The notes beneath the pieces are model-generated. The model saw only the letters and a list, made by a program, of their open reading frames with translations, had not been told where the DNA came from and searched no databases. Made by a program: the position numbers and the translations under genes. Shown here one piece after another: positions 23,380 through 30,184 of a DNA stretch of 39,804 nt (positions are counted from its first letter, which is position 1; every line of letters starts with the position of its first letter). The stretch spans positions 1 through 39,804 of the IMG/VR virus record IMGVR_UViG_3300037234_000251. The stretch is one strand, 5' to 3'. This DNA comes from a virus.

Positions 23380-25589
23380 TATAAATCCTCCTGTGTTAAT
23401 CCGGCTTGCGTACACCTGCAATTAATAATTTCACCTGCGTCTCCAGTCGGATCACCAGGATTCATTAGTCCATTTGAAAACTTATCTTCCTTTTTCACAA
23501 CCTCGCCATCAATGGTGTGGGTATCCCGCACCAAACCATCCCGCGAGCTTATCCATTCTTTATGTGTCACAACTTCGGACTGCTTATACACCTCGGCCGC
23601 CCCCTGATTCGTGGCCGAGATGACTTCAGTTCGTGCGATCATTTCCGTGCGTGATCCTTTCGCTATATCAAACACGCCGGTGATTCGCTTTTCAACGGCG
23701 GGTATCCCTTCACCCTCTTTAATAGCTTCTTTAAGTGTTTTCCGCAGTGCTTCCTGCGTTGTAGTATTTACATCGTTTGCAAACTTAAATGATTTTTTAT
23801 CAATCCACTTGGCAACCTCTGGATTCTCTAAATCAAACGCTATGTCTAATCCAAGCTCTGCGATTTCTGTGGTTGCTTGCGTATTCATAGCCTCTTCGAT
23901 TCGCGGCGTAGCTAACTTTTTAGCATCCTTATTCTCATCCTTAATATTAAAAATTATCGAATCAATTTTATTATCGGACTGCTTATTATTCTTGAATCTA
24001 ACCTCCTGACACAACTCTTTCCATCCGATTCTTTCCAGATTGTTTAATACTGTTTTCTCCTGATCATTAAAAAACTTCGTAAGCGGCGGATACCATTTCT
24101 TTTCTAATTTCTCAGTGACGTCTTTATAAACGCCCCATTTTTTATCACGGAACTCTTTGCGAACCGCTGCGCGCTTTTCTTCCGCTGACAATTCCGGCTC
24201 CGCGGGAGTCTCGACGACTTCAACTTTCGTTTCCGGCGCAATCGGTTCTATTTCTAACTCAGGTTCTTTCTTGGTTACGGGCGGCTCTACGGTAGGCTCC
24301 GGCTCTTTAGGTGCTTTATCCTTCGGCGGCTCATCGTCCTTCGGCGGATCTGAAAACATAGGATTCACAAAATTAATATCCACCAAATTATTCATCTTGA
24401 GTAGCACATCACCACCATCAATCGGAGGCAGCCCACGCTCTAAGCGAACCTCGTTGATTGACATTATGCCAGATGCGATTAATATACGCTCCGTTTCCGC
24501 GCGTACCTTCTCATCCTCCTGCAATTCTTCAACATCACTGAAATCGAACTCCACTTTCAAATTGGGGTCATACACCTTAACCAAAAACTCATTGATCGTG
24601 CCTGCAATCTGTTTCAGCTTCGGCACCATCGTGTCCTTCCAAAATATTTCCCGCTGCTCCTGGGAATTAGCATAGTTCGCGTACTCGAATATCCCTACCA
24701 TCACGGGCGGAACACCAAACACGCCGAGTATATCTTCCCGCGTCATCTTCTTGCTCTGAATAAACTCCATATCCTTCTGGCTAAGTCCGATCGGCATCCA
24801 CTTCAAGCCTCCGTCAACCAGCCCCGACTTGTGTGCGTTCGCTGTGCCCTGGTGCATCGTGCGCCACATATGCGTGATCTGTTTCCGTTGCTCGTGCGTC
24901 AATGCATTGTCCGATGTTAGCATACCGCGCGGCTCTGCCGAGTTCTCAAAGAACTTTTTATTATAATTGTCACCGAGGTTCTGCGTCTCCACTGCCAAAC
25001 GCCCTGCGGACAGTGCCGACAACCCGTAATATTCATCTTGAGAATTAAAATATTTGAAATGAATGATTTGTTCCGGCGGAATTGAAATAGTTTTATCTTC
25101 TGATATTTTATAATTATATGCCTTGATACGATCAATTTTATCTGGTATAATTTCAACCTGGGAAGGACACAACGGGTATATCTCCGTCGGTTTTCCACGC
25201 ATAAACTTATCCAAGAACCAATATGAGTTCCCAGTAAGCTCTAAATGTGATAGGGTTGTTTCTCGCAGGTCTGCACCGGTCATGTGTGGGTTTACTTTGT
25301 CGAGCAAATCAAGAACCGGATGTTCCTGCACCGTCTCGTAACCAATCTTCCCGTTCTTCCGCACCTTTTTCATAACGACAAACGGAACGCCCGCGGCTTT
25401 CGTTGCAATCCTGCGAACACACGCGAACACCCATGTAGCGTCTGCATATTGCTCAAGGTATTTGGCATAATTCTCATGCCCGCCTGCGCCTAATGTGTAT
25501 CCGCTTGTCACTATGGGGTTTGCATACAACGAGGAGGGGGCTTTCTTGCTATAACCTAATTTTGAAAAGAATCTCTCGAAAAAACGCAT
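23379..25589 (-). CDS. Portal protein fused to a MuF-type minor head protein
   Basis: 736 residues. Residues 1-410 are an HK97-type portal: WVFACVRRIATKAAGVPF, GNSYWFLDKFMRG, YYGLSALSAGRLAVE, then ILGVFGVPPVMVGIFE and the clip/wing region. A Pro/Glu/Lys linker spans about 414-470. The C-terminal 260 residues match the Mu gpF / SPP1 gp7 minor head domain: KGSRTEMIARTEVISATNQG, HKEWISSRDGLVRDTH, and NCRCTQAG near the end. Portal and MuF genes are normally separate neighbours, so this is a fusion. It would give one minor-head domain per portal subunit. Confidence 0.88.
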   Translation of the reverse strand: MRFFERFFSKLGYSKKAPSSLYANPIVTSGYTLGAGGHENYAKYLEQYADATWVFACVRRIATKAAGVPFVVMKKVRKNGKIGYETVQEHPVLDLLDKVNPHMTGADLRETTLSHLELTGNSYWFLDKFMRGKPTEIYPLCPSQVEIIPDKIDRIKAYNYKISEDKTISIPPEQIIHFKYFNSQDEYYGLSALSAGRLAVETQNLGDNYNKKFFENSAEPRGMLTSDNALTHEQRKQITHMWRTMHQGTANAHKSGLVDGGLKWMPIGLSQKDMEFIQSKKMTREDILGVFGVPPVMVGIFEYANYANSQEQREIFWKDTMVPKLKQIAGTINEFLVKVYDPNLKVEFDFSDVEELQEDEKVRAETERILIASGIMSINEVRLERGLPPIDGGDVLLKMNNLVDINFVNPMFSDPPKDDEPPKDKAPKEPEPTVEPPVTKKEPELEIEPIAPETKVEVVETPAEPELSAEEKRAAVRKEFRDKKWGVYKDVTEKLEKKWYPPLTKFFNDQEKTVLNNLERIGWKELCQEVRFKNNKQSDNKIDSIIFNIKDENKDAKKLATPRIEEAMNTQATTEIAELGLDIAFDLENPEVAKWIDKKSFKFANDVNTTTQEALRKTLKEAIKEGEGIPAVEKRITGVFDIAKGSRTEMIARTEVISATNQGAAEVYKQSEVVTHKEWISSRDGLVRDTHTIDGEVVKKEDKFSNGLMNPGDPTGDAGEIINCRCTQAGLTQEDL

Positions 25590-25610
25590 CGTGCTCTCCT
25601 TGATCTGAGG

Positions 25611-25928
25611 CTATTCAACTTCAGTGATGTTTTCAATTACTTTAGGCGGGCGACCGTCAAAATAAAAACGGACAATACCTGGTTTATAGGCAGTGTTCGT
25701 TCTATAATTCATTTTATATATTTTAATATCTACGAAGTTTGACGATCCCGTGAGAGGTTCAATTGCGACAGACTCATATATCGGCAATATATGATCTGAT
25801 GGGGTTAAATCAATACGTACCGATTTCATCAAATGAGTAACACGCGGAGCCTCGACGACAAGCTGCGTTTTCTCACGCTCGATTTGTATTTCTTTTTGAA
25901 TTACGGCCCTCGCTTTTTTACGCATCAA
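25611..25928 (-). CDS. Hypothetical protein before the portal, 105 aa
   Basis: Starts at 25928 about 36 bases after a strong promoter -10 box. It starts MMRKKARAVIQ with a charged helix and then has a beta-rich body (MKSVRIDLTPSDHILPIYE, VDIKIYKMNYRTN, PGIVRFYFDGRPPKVI). First gene of the head transcript. Family not recognised; possible head or DNA-packaging accessory. Confidence 0.65.
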   Translation of the reverse strand: MMRKKARAVIQKEIQIEREKTQLVVEAPRVTHLMKSVRIDLTPSDHILPIYESVAIEPLTGSSNFVDIKIYKMNYRTNTAYKPGIVRFYFDGRPPKVIENITEVE

Positions 25929-25963
25929 ATGACTCTCATTGCAATGATTGTCTATCTTACTAC

Positions 25964-25992
25964 ATTATACCAAATTTAGCAAGGAAAGTCAA
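25964..25992 (-). promoter_or_regulatory. Strong sigma-70 promoter of the head operon
   Basis: Minus strand: TTGACT (25992-25987), a spacer of exactly 17 bases, and TATAAT (25969-25964). The first gene begins 36 bases downstream. It has a consensus -10 (TATAAT), unlike the TATACT boxes of the accessory promoters. It separates the packaging genes from the capsid genes, so head proteins can be made independently of terminase. Confidence 0.85.
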
Positions 25993-25998
25993 GCATTT

Positions 25999-26040
25999 AT
26001 TTTGTCAATATATGCCTTGACGCCCTCGCTATTTTGTCAA
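25999..26040 (-). repeat. Direct repeats TTGACAAAAT upstream of the head promoter
   Basis: TTGACAAAAT occurs on the minus strand at 26040-26031 and again at 26008-25999, 32 bases apart, close upstream of the head promoter. Neither has a well-spaced -10 box. They may be a regulator or second -35 element; the right copy also contains the stop of the zinc-ribbon gene. Confidence 0.45.
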
Positions 26041-26213
26041 CCTACAGCTTTACATTTCGGGCACAGCCAATCATGCCCTTTTTTCTTTTTCCCAAAGAAA
26101 TCACTTGTCAGCGTCAAGTGTCGCGGCTTGCTATCATACACCAGGCTCAATGCCGTAACCTCGCACTTATCACAGACAAGCGTTGCTCTAAATGAGGTGG
26201 TAATCTTAATCAT
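26037..26213 (-). CDS. Zinc-ribbon micro-protein after terL, 58 aa
   Basis: Starts at 26213 in an ATGA overlap with the terminase stop and ends at 26037. It contains CDKC near residue 14 and CPKC near residue 51, a zinc-ribbon pair on either side of a basic segment (GKKKKGHDW). Small zinc-ribbon proteins are common in phage packaging regions; a DNA or terminase-binding role is possible. Confidence 0.65.
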   Translation of the reverse strand: MIKITTSFRATLVCDKCEVTALSLVYDSKPRHLTLTSDFFGKKKKGHDWLCPKCKAVG

Positions 26214-27598
26214 AGTATGGATAGGCTCGGCCCCAGAGCAGGACGATTAAAATATTCAACCGCCTTCAGTGCCAATACAAGCGCATCTGGGAAATCTGGT
26301 GATTTCAGCCCTCGCCGCATCATCTCCTCTTTAGTTTCAATCTTAATACACCCCTTCCCGCGGGATAACACCGAATACTTGCGCCCTGGTAGCTGCGCGC
26401 ACAGCATCTCATGGTTCGGTATCTGTATCCCGTCATTCTCAAACAACTTCCTCAAGTTCCAGTGCATTTCAGCAGACAGGTTCGCAAAGTGCTCAGGATC
26501 CCCCGCAGCGCTACCATTGTTGATCCCCCGCACCTCTTGCCCATCCTCGCGTAATCTATCAACCACGCCCCCGCCAAGCCCTGAATCATCTATGCAGACG
26601 GCATGTGCGGGTATCTTGTGTCGATTCATCATCATTTTAACCTGTCCCGCTGTCTCCATCGTATCCTTCCCGCGGTAACTCTTGATCTCAGTAACCTTCC
26701 CGCCATGCACCACGCACAGCACCGTTTGAGCGCTTCCGAACCGCGCCACATCGACACCCAGCCCAATCGGCCCCTCAGCAGGCATCTCCGAGTTCCGCGC
26801 CCTATCCACCCACGCCATCGGGATCAGGACATCATCGCTCTCAGCGGGAAACTCAGCCAGCACCTTCGTAATATACAACGGGCTACGGTCGCCCCAGTCC
26901 GCCTTCCTATTCTCCATCCATTTCTTAGATACCAGCCCTGGAATCAAGTCTTTCCCCGACTGCACATTCGGCGTATCGAACGCGCTGATCTTGATCCGAT
27001 TCCAATGAGTCGCGTTACGGCATGCTTCGTAGTACCGCCCAGACGGCGAGGTCGGATTCCCCAACACCAATATACGACTCTTCTCATTCGACACCAATGA
27101 CACACCTACATCCCATAGTTTCGGGTTTATACCTTGTGCCTGATCCATTATAACCAATACATGTGGGCTGTGATACCCCTCGAACCGATACGCCTCCGCA
27201 TCTACATTAATCTGTGGCGATACCCCTATGACGAACCAATCCTTCGCAAGCTGCAACTCCGTGCCGAGTGGTCGCCCGCCCAACGGCAGCTTAGCCCGAT
27301 TGTACGCCGCGTGAATCTCAGCAAACAGAATCTTTTCAACCTGCGGCCATGATGACGAGGTACAAATTATCTTGCACGGACAGCGCGTATACAAGAACCA
27401 CAGCGCCACCTGTGCCGCAGTAAACGACTTCCCTGATCCGTAACATGATTGCACTACGGTCTGCATATTCTCATCAACCGACTTCATTATCTCCGTCTGT
27501 TTACCCCACGGCTTAGCACCGAGTATCTCGCGCGAGAACGCCGCCGGATTGTGCATATATTTATTTATAAAACTCCGTGCCACCTGGTCTTTGTCCAT
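26210..27598 (-). CDS. terL: Large terminase subunit
   Basis: 462 residues, the packaging motor. The Walker A motif is SCYGSGKS (51-58). The Walker B strand HVLVIMDQAQGI has Asp152 but Gln153 where the catalytic Glu is expected; codon CAG at 27142-27140 is clear. Motif III-like ILVLGNPTSPSGRYY follows at 176-190. The RNase-H-fold nuclease half has GLGVDVARFG (Asp283), VCIDDSGLGGGV (Asp337/338) and SPDFPDALVLAL (Asp438), so its three acidic metal ligands are present. The start has TAGGAG upstream and overlaps the 112-residue zinc protein gene. Confidence 0.9.
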   Translation of the reverse strand: MDKDQVARSFINKYMHNPAAFSREILGAKPWGKQTEIMKSVDENMQTVVQSCYGSGKSFTAAQVALWFLYTRCPCKIICTSSSWPQVEKILFAEIHAAYNRAKLPLGGRPLGTELQLAKDWFVIGVSPQINVDAEAYRFEGYHSPHVLVIMDQAQGINPKLWDVGVSLVSNEKSRILVLGNPTSPSGRYYEACRNATHWNRIKISAFDTPNVQSGKDLIPGLVSKKWMENRKADWGDRSPLYITKVLAEFPAESDDVLIPMAWVDRARNSEMPAEGPIGLGVDVARFGSAQTVLCVVHGGKVTEIKSYRGKDTMETAGQVKMMMNRHKIPAHAVCIDDSGLGGGVVDRLREDGQEVRGINNGSAAGDPEHFANLSAEMHWNLRKLFENDGIQIPNHEMLCAQLPGRKYSVLSRGKGCIKIETKEEMMRRGLKSPDFPDALVLALKAVEYFNRPALGPSLSIL

Positions 27599-27899
27599 TA
27601 TTAATACTCCTAAGTTTTTGATCCATATCCATACAGCCTTTCAAATATGCTTTATAGCACACAGCGCATAATCCACCATTACCGGCGACGGAATAACACA
27701 CATCACAATTAGAACAATGTGCAAGATCAAGCTCATTGACATCGTTTCTATCATCATTCATCGCGGCAAGTGACGGCCGCTTCGTCCCCTCAGCGATCAA
27801 CAAGACATCGCAGTCATCGTCGCTATACCCTAATGCGCAGCCACACTTGTCGCAATACTGAATCTTGTCCTGGTCGCCTGTCCATGTTGTTTCGCTCAT
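27561..27899 (-). CDS. Cysteine-rich zinc-binding protein, 112 aa
   Basis: I use ATG 27899 (MSETTW), whose GGGAGGG lies 27902-27908; a longer start at 27911 lies inside the ribosome site. It has CDKCGCALG near residue 20, CSNCDVCYSV near 70 and CAVCYKAYLKG near 85, so it likely binds two zinc ions in a ribbon or LIM-like fold. It overlaps the start of terL by 38 bases and the gene upstream by ATGA. Possibly a terminase partner or DNA-binding protein. Confidence 0.65.
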   Translation of the reverse strand: MSETTWTGDQDKIQYCDKCGCALGYSDDDCDVLLIAEGTKRPSLAAMNDDRNDVNELDLAHCSNCDVCYSVAGNGGLCAVCYKAYLKGCMDMDQKLRSINNGQRPGGTEFYK

Positions 27900-28063
27900 C
27901 TGCCCTCCCATTCCATGCTAAAGTGAAAATTAAATATAACGATGCCACACCCATGATGGGTCAATTTCGACCCCTCGGTAGTATACCACACAGAGAACAG
28001 TTCCGCATACATCGACCGCTTACAAGTAAGCACTCTCCAACTATTTGTAAAGTGCAGCTTCAT
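27896..28063 (-). CDS. Small protein, 55 aa
   Basis: Starts at ATG 28063 with GGAGGAAG upstream in an ATGA overlap, and ends in ATGA with the zinc protein. The sequence MKLHFTNSWRVLTCKRS then a beta-rich middle (SVWYTTEGSKLTHHG) and FNFHFSMEWEGR. Family unknown, but perfectly coupled overlaps on both sides support coding. Confidence 0.6.
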   Translation of the reverse strand: MKLHFTNSWRVLTCKRSMYAELFSVWYTTEGSKLTHHGCGIVIFNFHFSMEWEGR

Positions 28064-28194
28064 TTCTTCCTCCGTTTATTTCGTTTTATGATCGGCGCGC
28101 ACTTCTCACAGTAGAAACAATCCTCCAGCCCGAACGCCTCGGCGAAGGGGTCGATTAAACTCGGAAGGAGGGCGTTGCACTTTTTACATTTCAT
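28060..28194 (-). CDS. Zinc-ribbon micro-protein, 44 aa
   Basis: Starts at 28194 and ends in ATGA with the next gene. It has MKCKKCNALLP at the N-terminus and CFYCEKCAP near residue 30, forming a CxxC...CxxC ribbon, and a basic end (IIKRNKRRKK). The ribosome site AGGGA is weak; it overlaps the previous gene by 11 bases. Possibly nucleic-acid binding. Confidence 0.6.
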   Translation of the reverse strand: MKCKKCNALLPSLIDPFAEAFGLEDCFYCEKCAPIIKRNKRRKK

Positions 28195-28417
28195 ATTGTC
28201 CCTGAAATAATTCTGGCCAAACCTCACGGATATCTATGACCTGTTTAATATCAGATACATTTTTATTATACGGAACAACCTTATATGGGATATGGACATA
28301 TTCTAAATCCGAATGAGATCCGGTAACGATTTTATGTTCCTTCGTCACATAATAATGCTTCTCTCCGTTATTACAAACACTACAAGCAGTGCTATTCGAT
28401 ACGAATGCGTATAACAT
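28184..28417 (-). CDS. Hypothetical protein, 77 aa
   Basis: Start overlaps the neighbour's stop as TAATG. Has CSVC in the N-terminal part (TACSVCNNGEKHYY) and a beta-rich middle (HIPYKVVPYNKNVSD), ending in a helix (IREVWPELFQG). No family seen. Confidence 0.6.
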   Translation of the reverse strand: MLYAFVSNSTACSVCNNGEKHYYVTKEHKIVTGSHSDLEYVHIPYKVVPYNKNVSDIKQVIDIREVWPELFQGQYEM

Positions 28418-28638
28418 TAGCCCTCCTCCATTTTGTATTCAATCATTATGTCGTGCATCTCCCCGTCCATTATCCCATCCTCGAAGAACAGCATCATGTA
28501 CTGCCCGTCGGTGGATTTATACGAGTAGCTAAGCTGCGCGTGCGCCGGAACGCCCTTGACGCACTTTCCGCGGAATGTAAATCCTGCTTTGAACACGGAA
28601 TGTATGAGCTCAATATCTACCTTGACGCGGTATAGCAT
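28417..28638 (-). CDS. Hypothetical beta-rich protein, 73 aa
   Basis: MLYRVKVDIELIHSVFKAGF, FRGKCVKGVPAHAQLSYSYK and EDGIMDGEMHDIMIEYKMEE: mostly strands. Shares the MLY start and the layout of the gene downstream, so the two may be old duplicates. Function unknown. Confidence 0.55.
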   Translation of the reverse strand: MLYRVKVDIELIHSVFKAGFTFRGKCVKGVPAHAQLSYSYKSTDGQYMMLFFEDGIMDGEMHDIMIEYKMEEG

Positions 28639-28874
28639 TAGCCCCTCACATTAATATTAATCGCGACATTCGCCCCGCCTCCAAATATAGTAGCTAAATA
28701 TTGAGGCACTACATCATTCAAATTTACTATGTATATAATGCCGCCCCTATCATCAAAAATAATCAATTCCTTATCTACCACGCTATGGTGTAAAGGTGTC
28801 ATTACTTGCCTCCTATAATAGTTGTGTGCGTACGCGCCGCCTTGTCCACTCTGCACGGGCTCGTATGCGCTCAT
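28638..28874 (-). CDS. Hypothetical protein, 78 aa
   Basis: Starts at 28874, with AGGAGG about ten bases upstream and a TGA/ATG overlap. The N-terminal half is polar (YEPVQSGQGGAYAHNYYRR); the second half is beta-rich (ELIIFDDRGGIIYIVNLND), ending in a small helix and GGGANVAININVRG. Function unknown. Confidence 0.55.
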   Translation of the reverse strand: MSAYEPVQSGQGGAYAHNYYRRQVMTPLHHSVVDKELIIFDDRGGIIYIVNLNDVVPQYLATIFGGGANVAININVRG

Positions 28875-28984
28875 AGTTCATCATCCTCCTGGACTTTTTC
28901 CAGGTACTCGATAAACTTCTTGAGGCGCTCGATCTCGTCTTGAAGTTCCTTAATCCATACTTTACGATTGTCTGATTTCGTCAT
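28871..28984 (-). CDS. Coiled-coil micro-protein, 37 aa
   Basis: Starts at 28984 after AGGAGACCCA and ends in ATGA with the next gene. One charged helix (VWIKELQDEIERLKKFIEYL) with heptad spacing. Likely a dimerising peptide; role unknown. Confidence 0.6.
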   Translation of the reverse strand: MTKSDNRKVWIKELQDEIERLKKFIEYLEKVQEDDEL

Positions 28985-29087
28985 TGGGTCTCCTGGTCGC
29001 CCATTTTATATTACAGGCTGCGCATCCACATTGTGGTTTACGCATCGCTTTATATTTATCAGCGTATCCGCATTTGAGTTTCTTCAT
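28962..29087 (-). CDS. Cysteine-rich micro-protein, 41 aa
   Basis: MKKLKCGYADKYKAM, then KPQCGCAACNIKW and a short C-terminal tail. Four cysteines (C6, C20, C22, C25) fit one zinc site. Starts at 29087 with AGGAGA about 9 bases upstream, and overlaps the next gene by 23 bases in a different frame. Confidence 0.55.
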   Translation of the reverse strand: MKKLKCGYADKYKAMRKPQCGCAACNIKWATRRPNDEIRQS

Positions 29088-29497
29088 GGTCGTGTCTCCT
29101 GGTCGATTCGACAGTCAACTTGTAACATTTCGATTTTTCGTATATTGCAAAAATGGGCGTATATATAGAATCCCGACCCGATCGGTCTGTGATTTTAGAA
29201 ACCCCCCACCCCTATATAAAATGGGCGAGCAGGAGACAATTTCCCTCATTGCCTATAGGACATCGAGGTTATTTGTTTTCCGTGGTGGGAGATAACAAGT
29301 CTCCGCACCACAACCTTACTCGCATCCCCGCCGAGGAAGTTCGCTTGCTTCGAGCCACACGTAGTGGTATCATTGCAGAGGCGCCGCAGCAAGGGGTCTA
29401 TGCCCCGCCTGATCCCGCGCGCACATGCACCAGGTGTCAGGACTTACAGGACTTATGGATGGCCTTTTGATAGGCGAGTGGCCACGAACTCGCGTCG
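29088..29497. other. Gene-poor, hairpin-rich stretch, possible structured RNA or packaging site
   Basis: 410 bases without a convincing gene on either strand; only short frames with no good ribosome site are present. It looks richer in G and C than its AT-rich neighbours. The best hairpin pairs GTGGTGGGAGA (29282-29292) with TCTCCGCACCAC (29300-29311) around a 7-base loop with one bulged base. A second pairs GCGAGT (29474-29479) with ACTCGC (29488-29493), and a third pairs GGGG (29393-29396) with CCCC (29403-29406). No U run follows, so these are not ordinary terminators. It lies between small and large terminase genes, where pac or cos sites often sit. Confidence 0.4.
29282..29311. other. 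Strong stem-loop in gene-poor region
   Basis: Stem of about 11 base pairs between 29282-29292 and 29300-29311 with one bulged C and loop TAACAAG. It is by far the longest hairpin in this stretch. It could be an RNA structure on either strand. Confidence 0.6.
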
Positions 29498-29629
29498 CTA
29501 TTCCAAGTCATCAGCCAATAGGTTGTGTATATCTATATCCCTATCAGTATAATCATCTATGGATGTCTGCCTATAGTATCGCAGCAGTGCTTCTTTCTTT
29601 CGTCTCAGCTTCTCTTTGATTGTTACCAT
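29498..29629 (-). CDS. Small basic protein, 43 aa, possibly leaderless
   Basis: ATG 29629 lies only 6 bases beyond the -10 box of the promoter at 29636-29664, so the message would start at or near the start codon with no ribosome site. The product is a basic helix (MVTIKEKLRRKKEALLRYY) and an acidic tail (DRDIDIHNLLADDLE). There is an in-frame stop further upstream and no other start. If real, it is a leaderless gene; if not, the promoter serves the stretch downstream. Confidence 0.4.
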   Translation of the reverse strand: MVTIKEKLRRKKEALLRYYRQTSIDDYTDRDIDIHNLLADDLE

Positions 29630-29635
29630 GATATA

Positions 29636-29664
29636 AGTATAACCCCAAAAGTATTATTTGTCAA
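29636..29664 (-). promoter_or_regulatory. Accessory-type promoter, minus strand
   Basis: TTGACA (29664-29659), spacer of 17, TATACT (29641-29636). The whole element, starting CCCCTTGACAAAT and ending GGGGTTATACTTAT, closely matches the minus-strand promoter at 30010-30038 and the four plus-strand copies. Confidence 0.8.
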
Positions 29665-29687
29665 GGGGGTAAGGTATCCCCCGTCGA

Positions 29688-29789
29688 TTAAACTATGTGC
29701 TGCTTATGCGCCTCATGCAACAACACCAACCAAGTCACCAAGAAGATTAATGTTCCGCATGCTGTAAACAATAAAGAGTTGAGATACAT
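29688..29789 (-). CDS. One-helix membrane micro-protein, 33 aa
   Basis: MYLNSLLFTACGTLIFLVTW, then VLLHEAHKQH: one transmembrane segment (residues 4-25) and a short polar tail. Starts at 29789 with GAGAGG upstream, right after the stop of the gene before it. Possible membrane role such as superinfection exclusion or lysis; unproven. Confidence 0.55.
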   Translation of the reverse strand: MYLNSLLFTACGTLIFLVTWLVLLHEAHKQHIV

Positions 29790-29791
29790 GG

Positions 29792-29956
29792 CTACCTCTC
29801 TAACATAAATAAATCATTTATGTCGCGCTGCGTATAATTAATGAGTGCGTCCTGCTTATCAAAGGTTACATATACATTATCTCCATCAACGCCTTTCACA
29901 ACAGCCTTTAGTCCATTTTGATGCTGTAATCTTGAGCCCAACATGATGTTTTTCAT
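29792..29956 (-). CDS. Small protein, 54 aa
   Basis: I use ATG 29956 (MKNIMLGSRLQHQNG), with GGGAGG upstream; the longer start at 30022 would lie upstream of the promoter's -10 box. The sequence (GLKAVVKGVDGDNVYVTFDK) looks like a small SH3- or OB-like barrel. Function unknown. Confidence 0.65.
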   Translation of the reverse strand: MKNIMLGSRLQHQNGLKAVVKGVDGDNVYVTFDKQDALINYTQRDINDLFMLER

Positions 29957-30009
29957 GGCTGCCTCCCGTTCCCTTCTAACTGCGCGTGTTTTCAATTTGC
30001 TTCTACTAT

Positions 30010-30038
30010 AGTATAACCCCAAAAGGGAGATTTGTCAA
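30010..30038 (-). promoter_or_regulatory. Accessory-type promoter, minus strand, copy 2
   Basis: TTGACA (30038-30033), spacer of 17, TATACT (30015-30010). Preceded by CCCC and followed by ATAG, as in its sister at 29636-29664. Drives the small genes before the large terminase. Confidence 0.82.
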
Positions 30039-30067
30039 GGGGAAATATTGTCACAGTTTTGTTACAT

Positions 30068-30184
30068 CTAATTCTCCAGTGCCCGCATCAACTCGCCGCA
30101 TTGTGGGCATGTGTCTATGCTGCCGTGATCACCATCCGTATAGCTAATCGAATCGCAGCTGGGGCAATAGAATACTCTATTCAT
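30068..30184 (-). CDS. Zinc-ribbon micro-protein, 38 aa
   Basis: MNRVFYCPSCDSISY then DTCPQCGELMRALEN: a CxxC...CxxCG zinc ribbon of the rubredoxin/RNA-polymerase style. It overlaps the end of the small terminase gene by 8 bases and has GAGGCACCCA upstream. One of several zinc ribbons in the packaging operon. Confidence 0.65.
   Translation of the reverse strand: MNRVFYCPSCDSISYTDGDHGSIDTCPQCGELMRALEN

Noticed and set aside
29282-29311. Rho-independent terminator
   Set aside because: The stem is strong but no U run follows on either strand.
29153-29470. Plus-strand open frame of 105 residues
   Set aside because: No ribosome site, it lies opposite the leftward packaging operon, and it overlaps strong hairpins. 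Codon pattern not convincing, though not excluded.
29088-29497. tRNA gene in the structured stretch
   Set aside because: I looked for cloverleaf arms and a TTCGA-type T-loop with matching stem and acceptor ends and found none.
29665-29690. Terminator-like hairpin with GGGGG and CCCCC arms next to the accessory promoter
   Set aside because: The arms are short with a bulge, abut the -35 box and have no U run; may be chance in a promoter neighbourhood.
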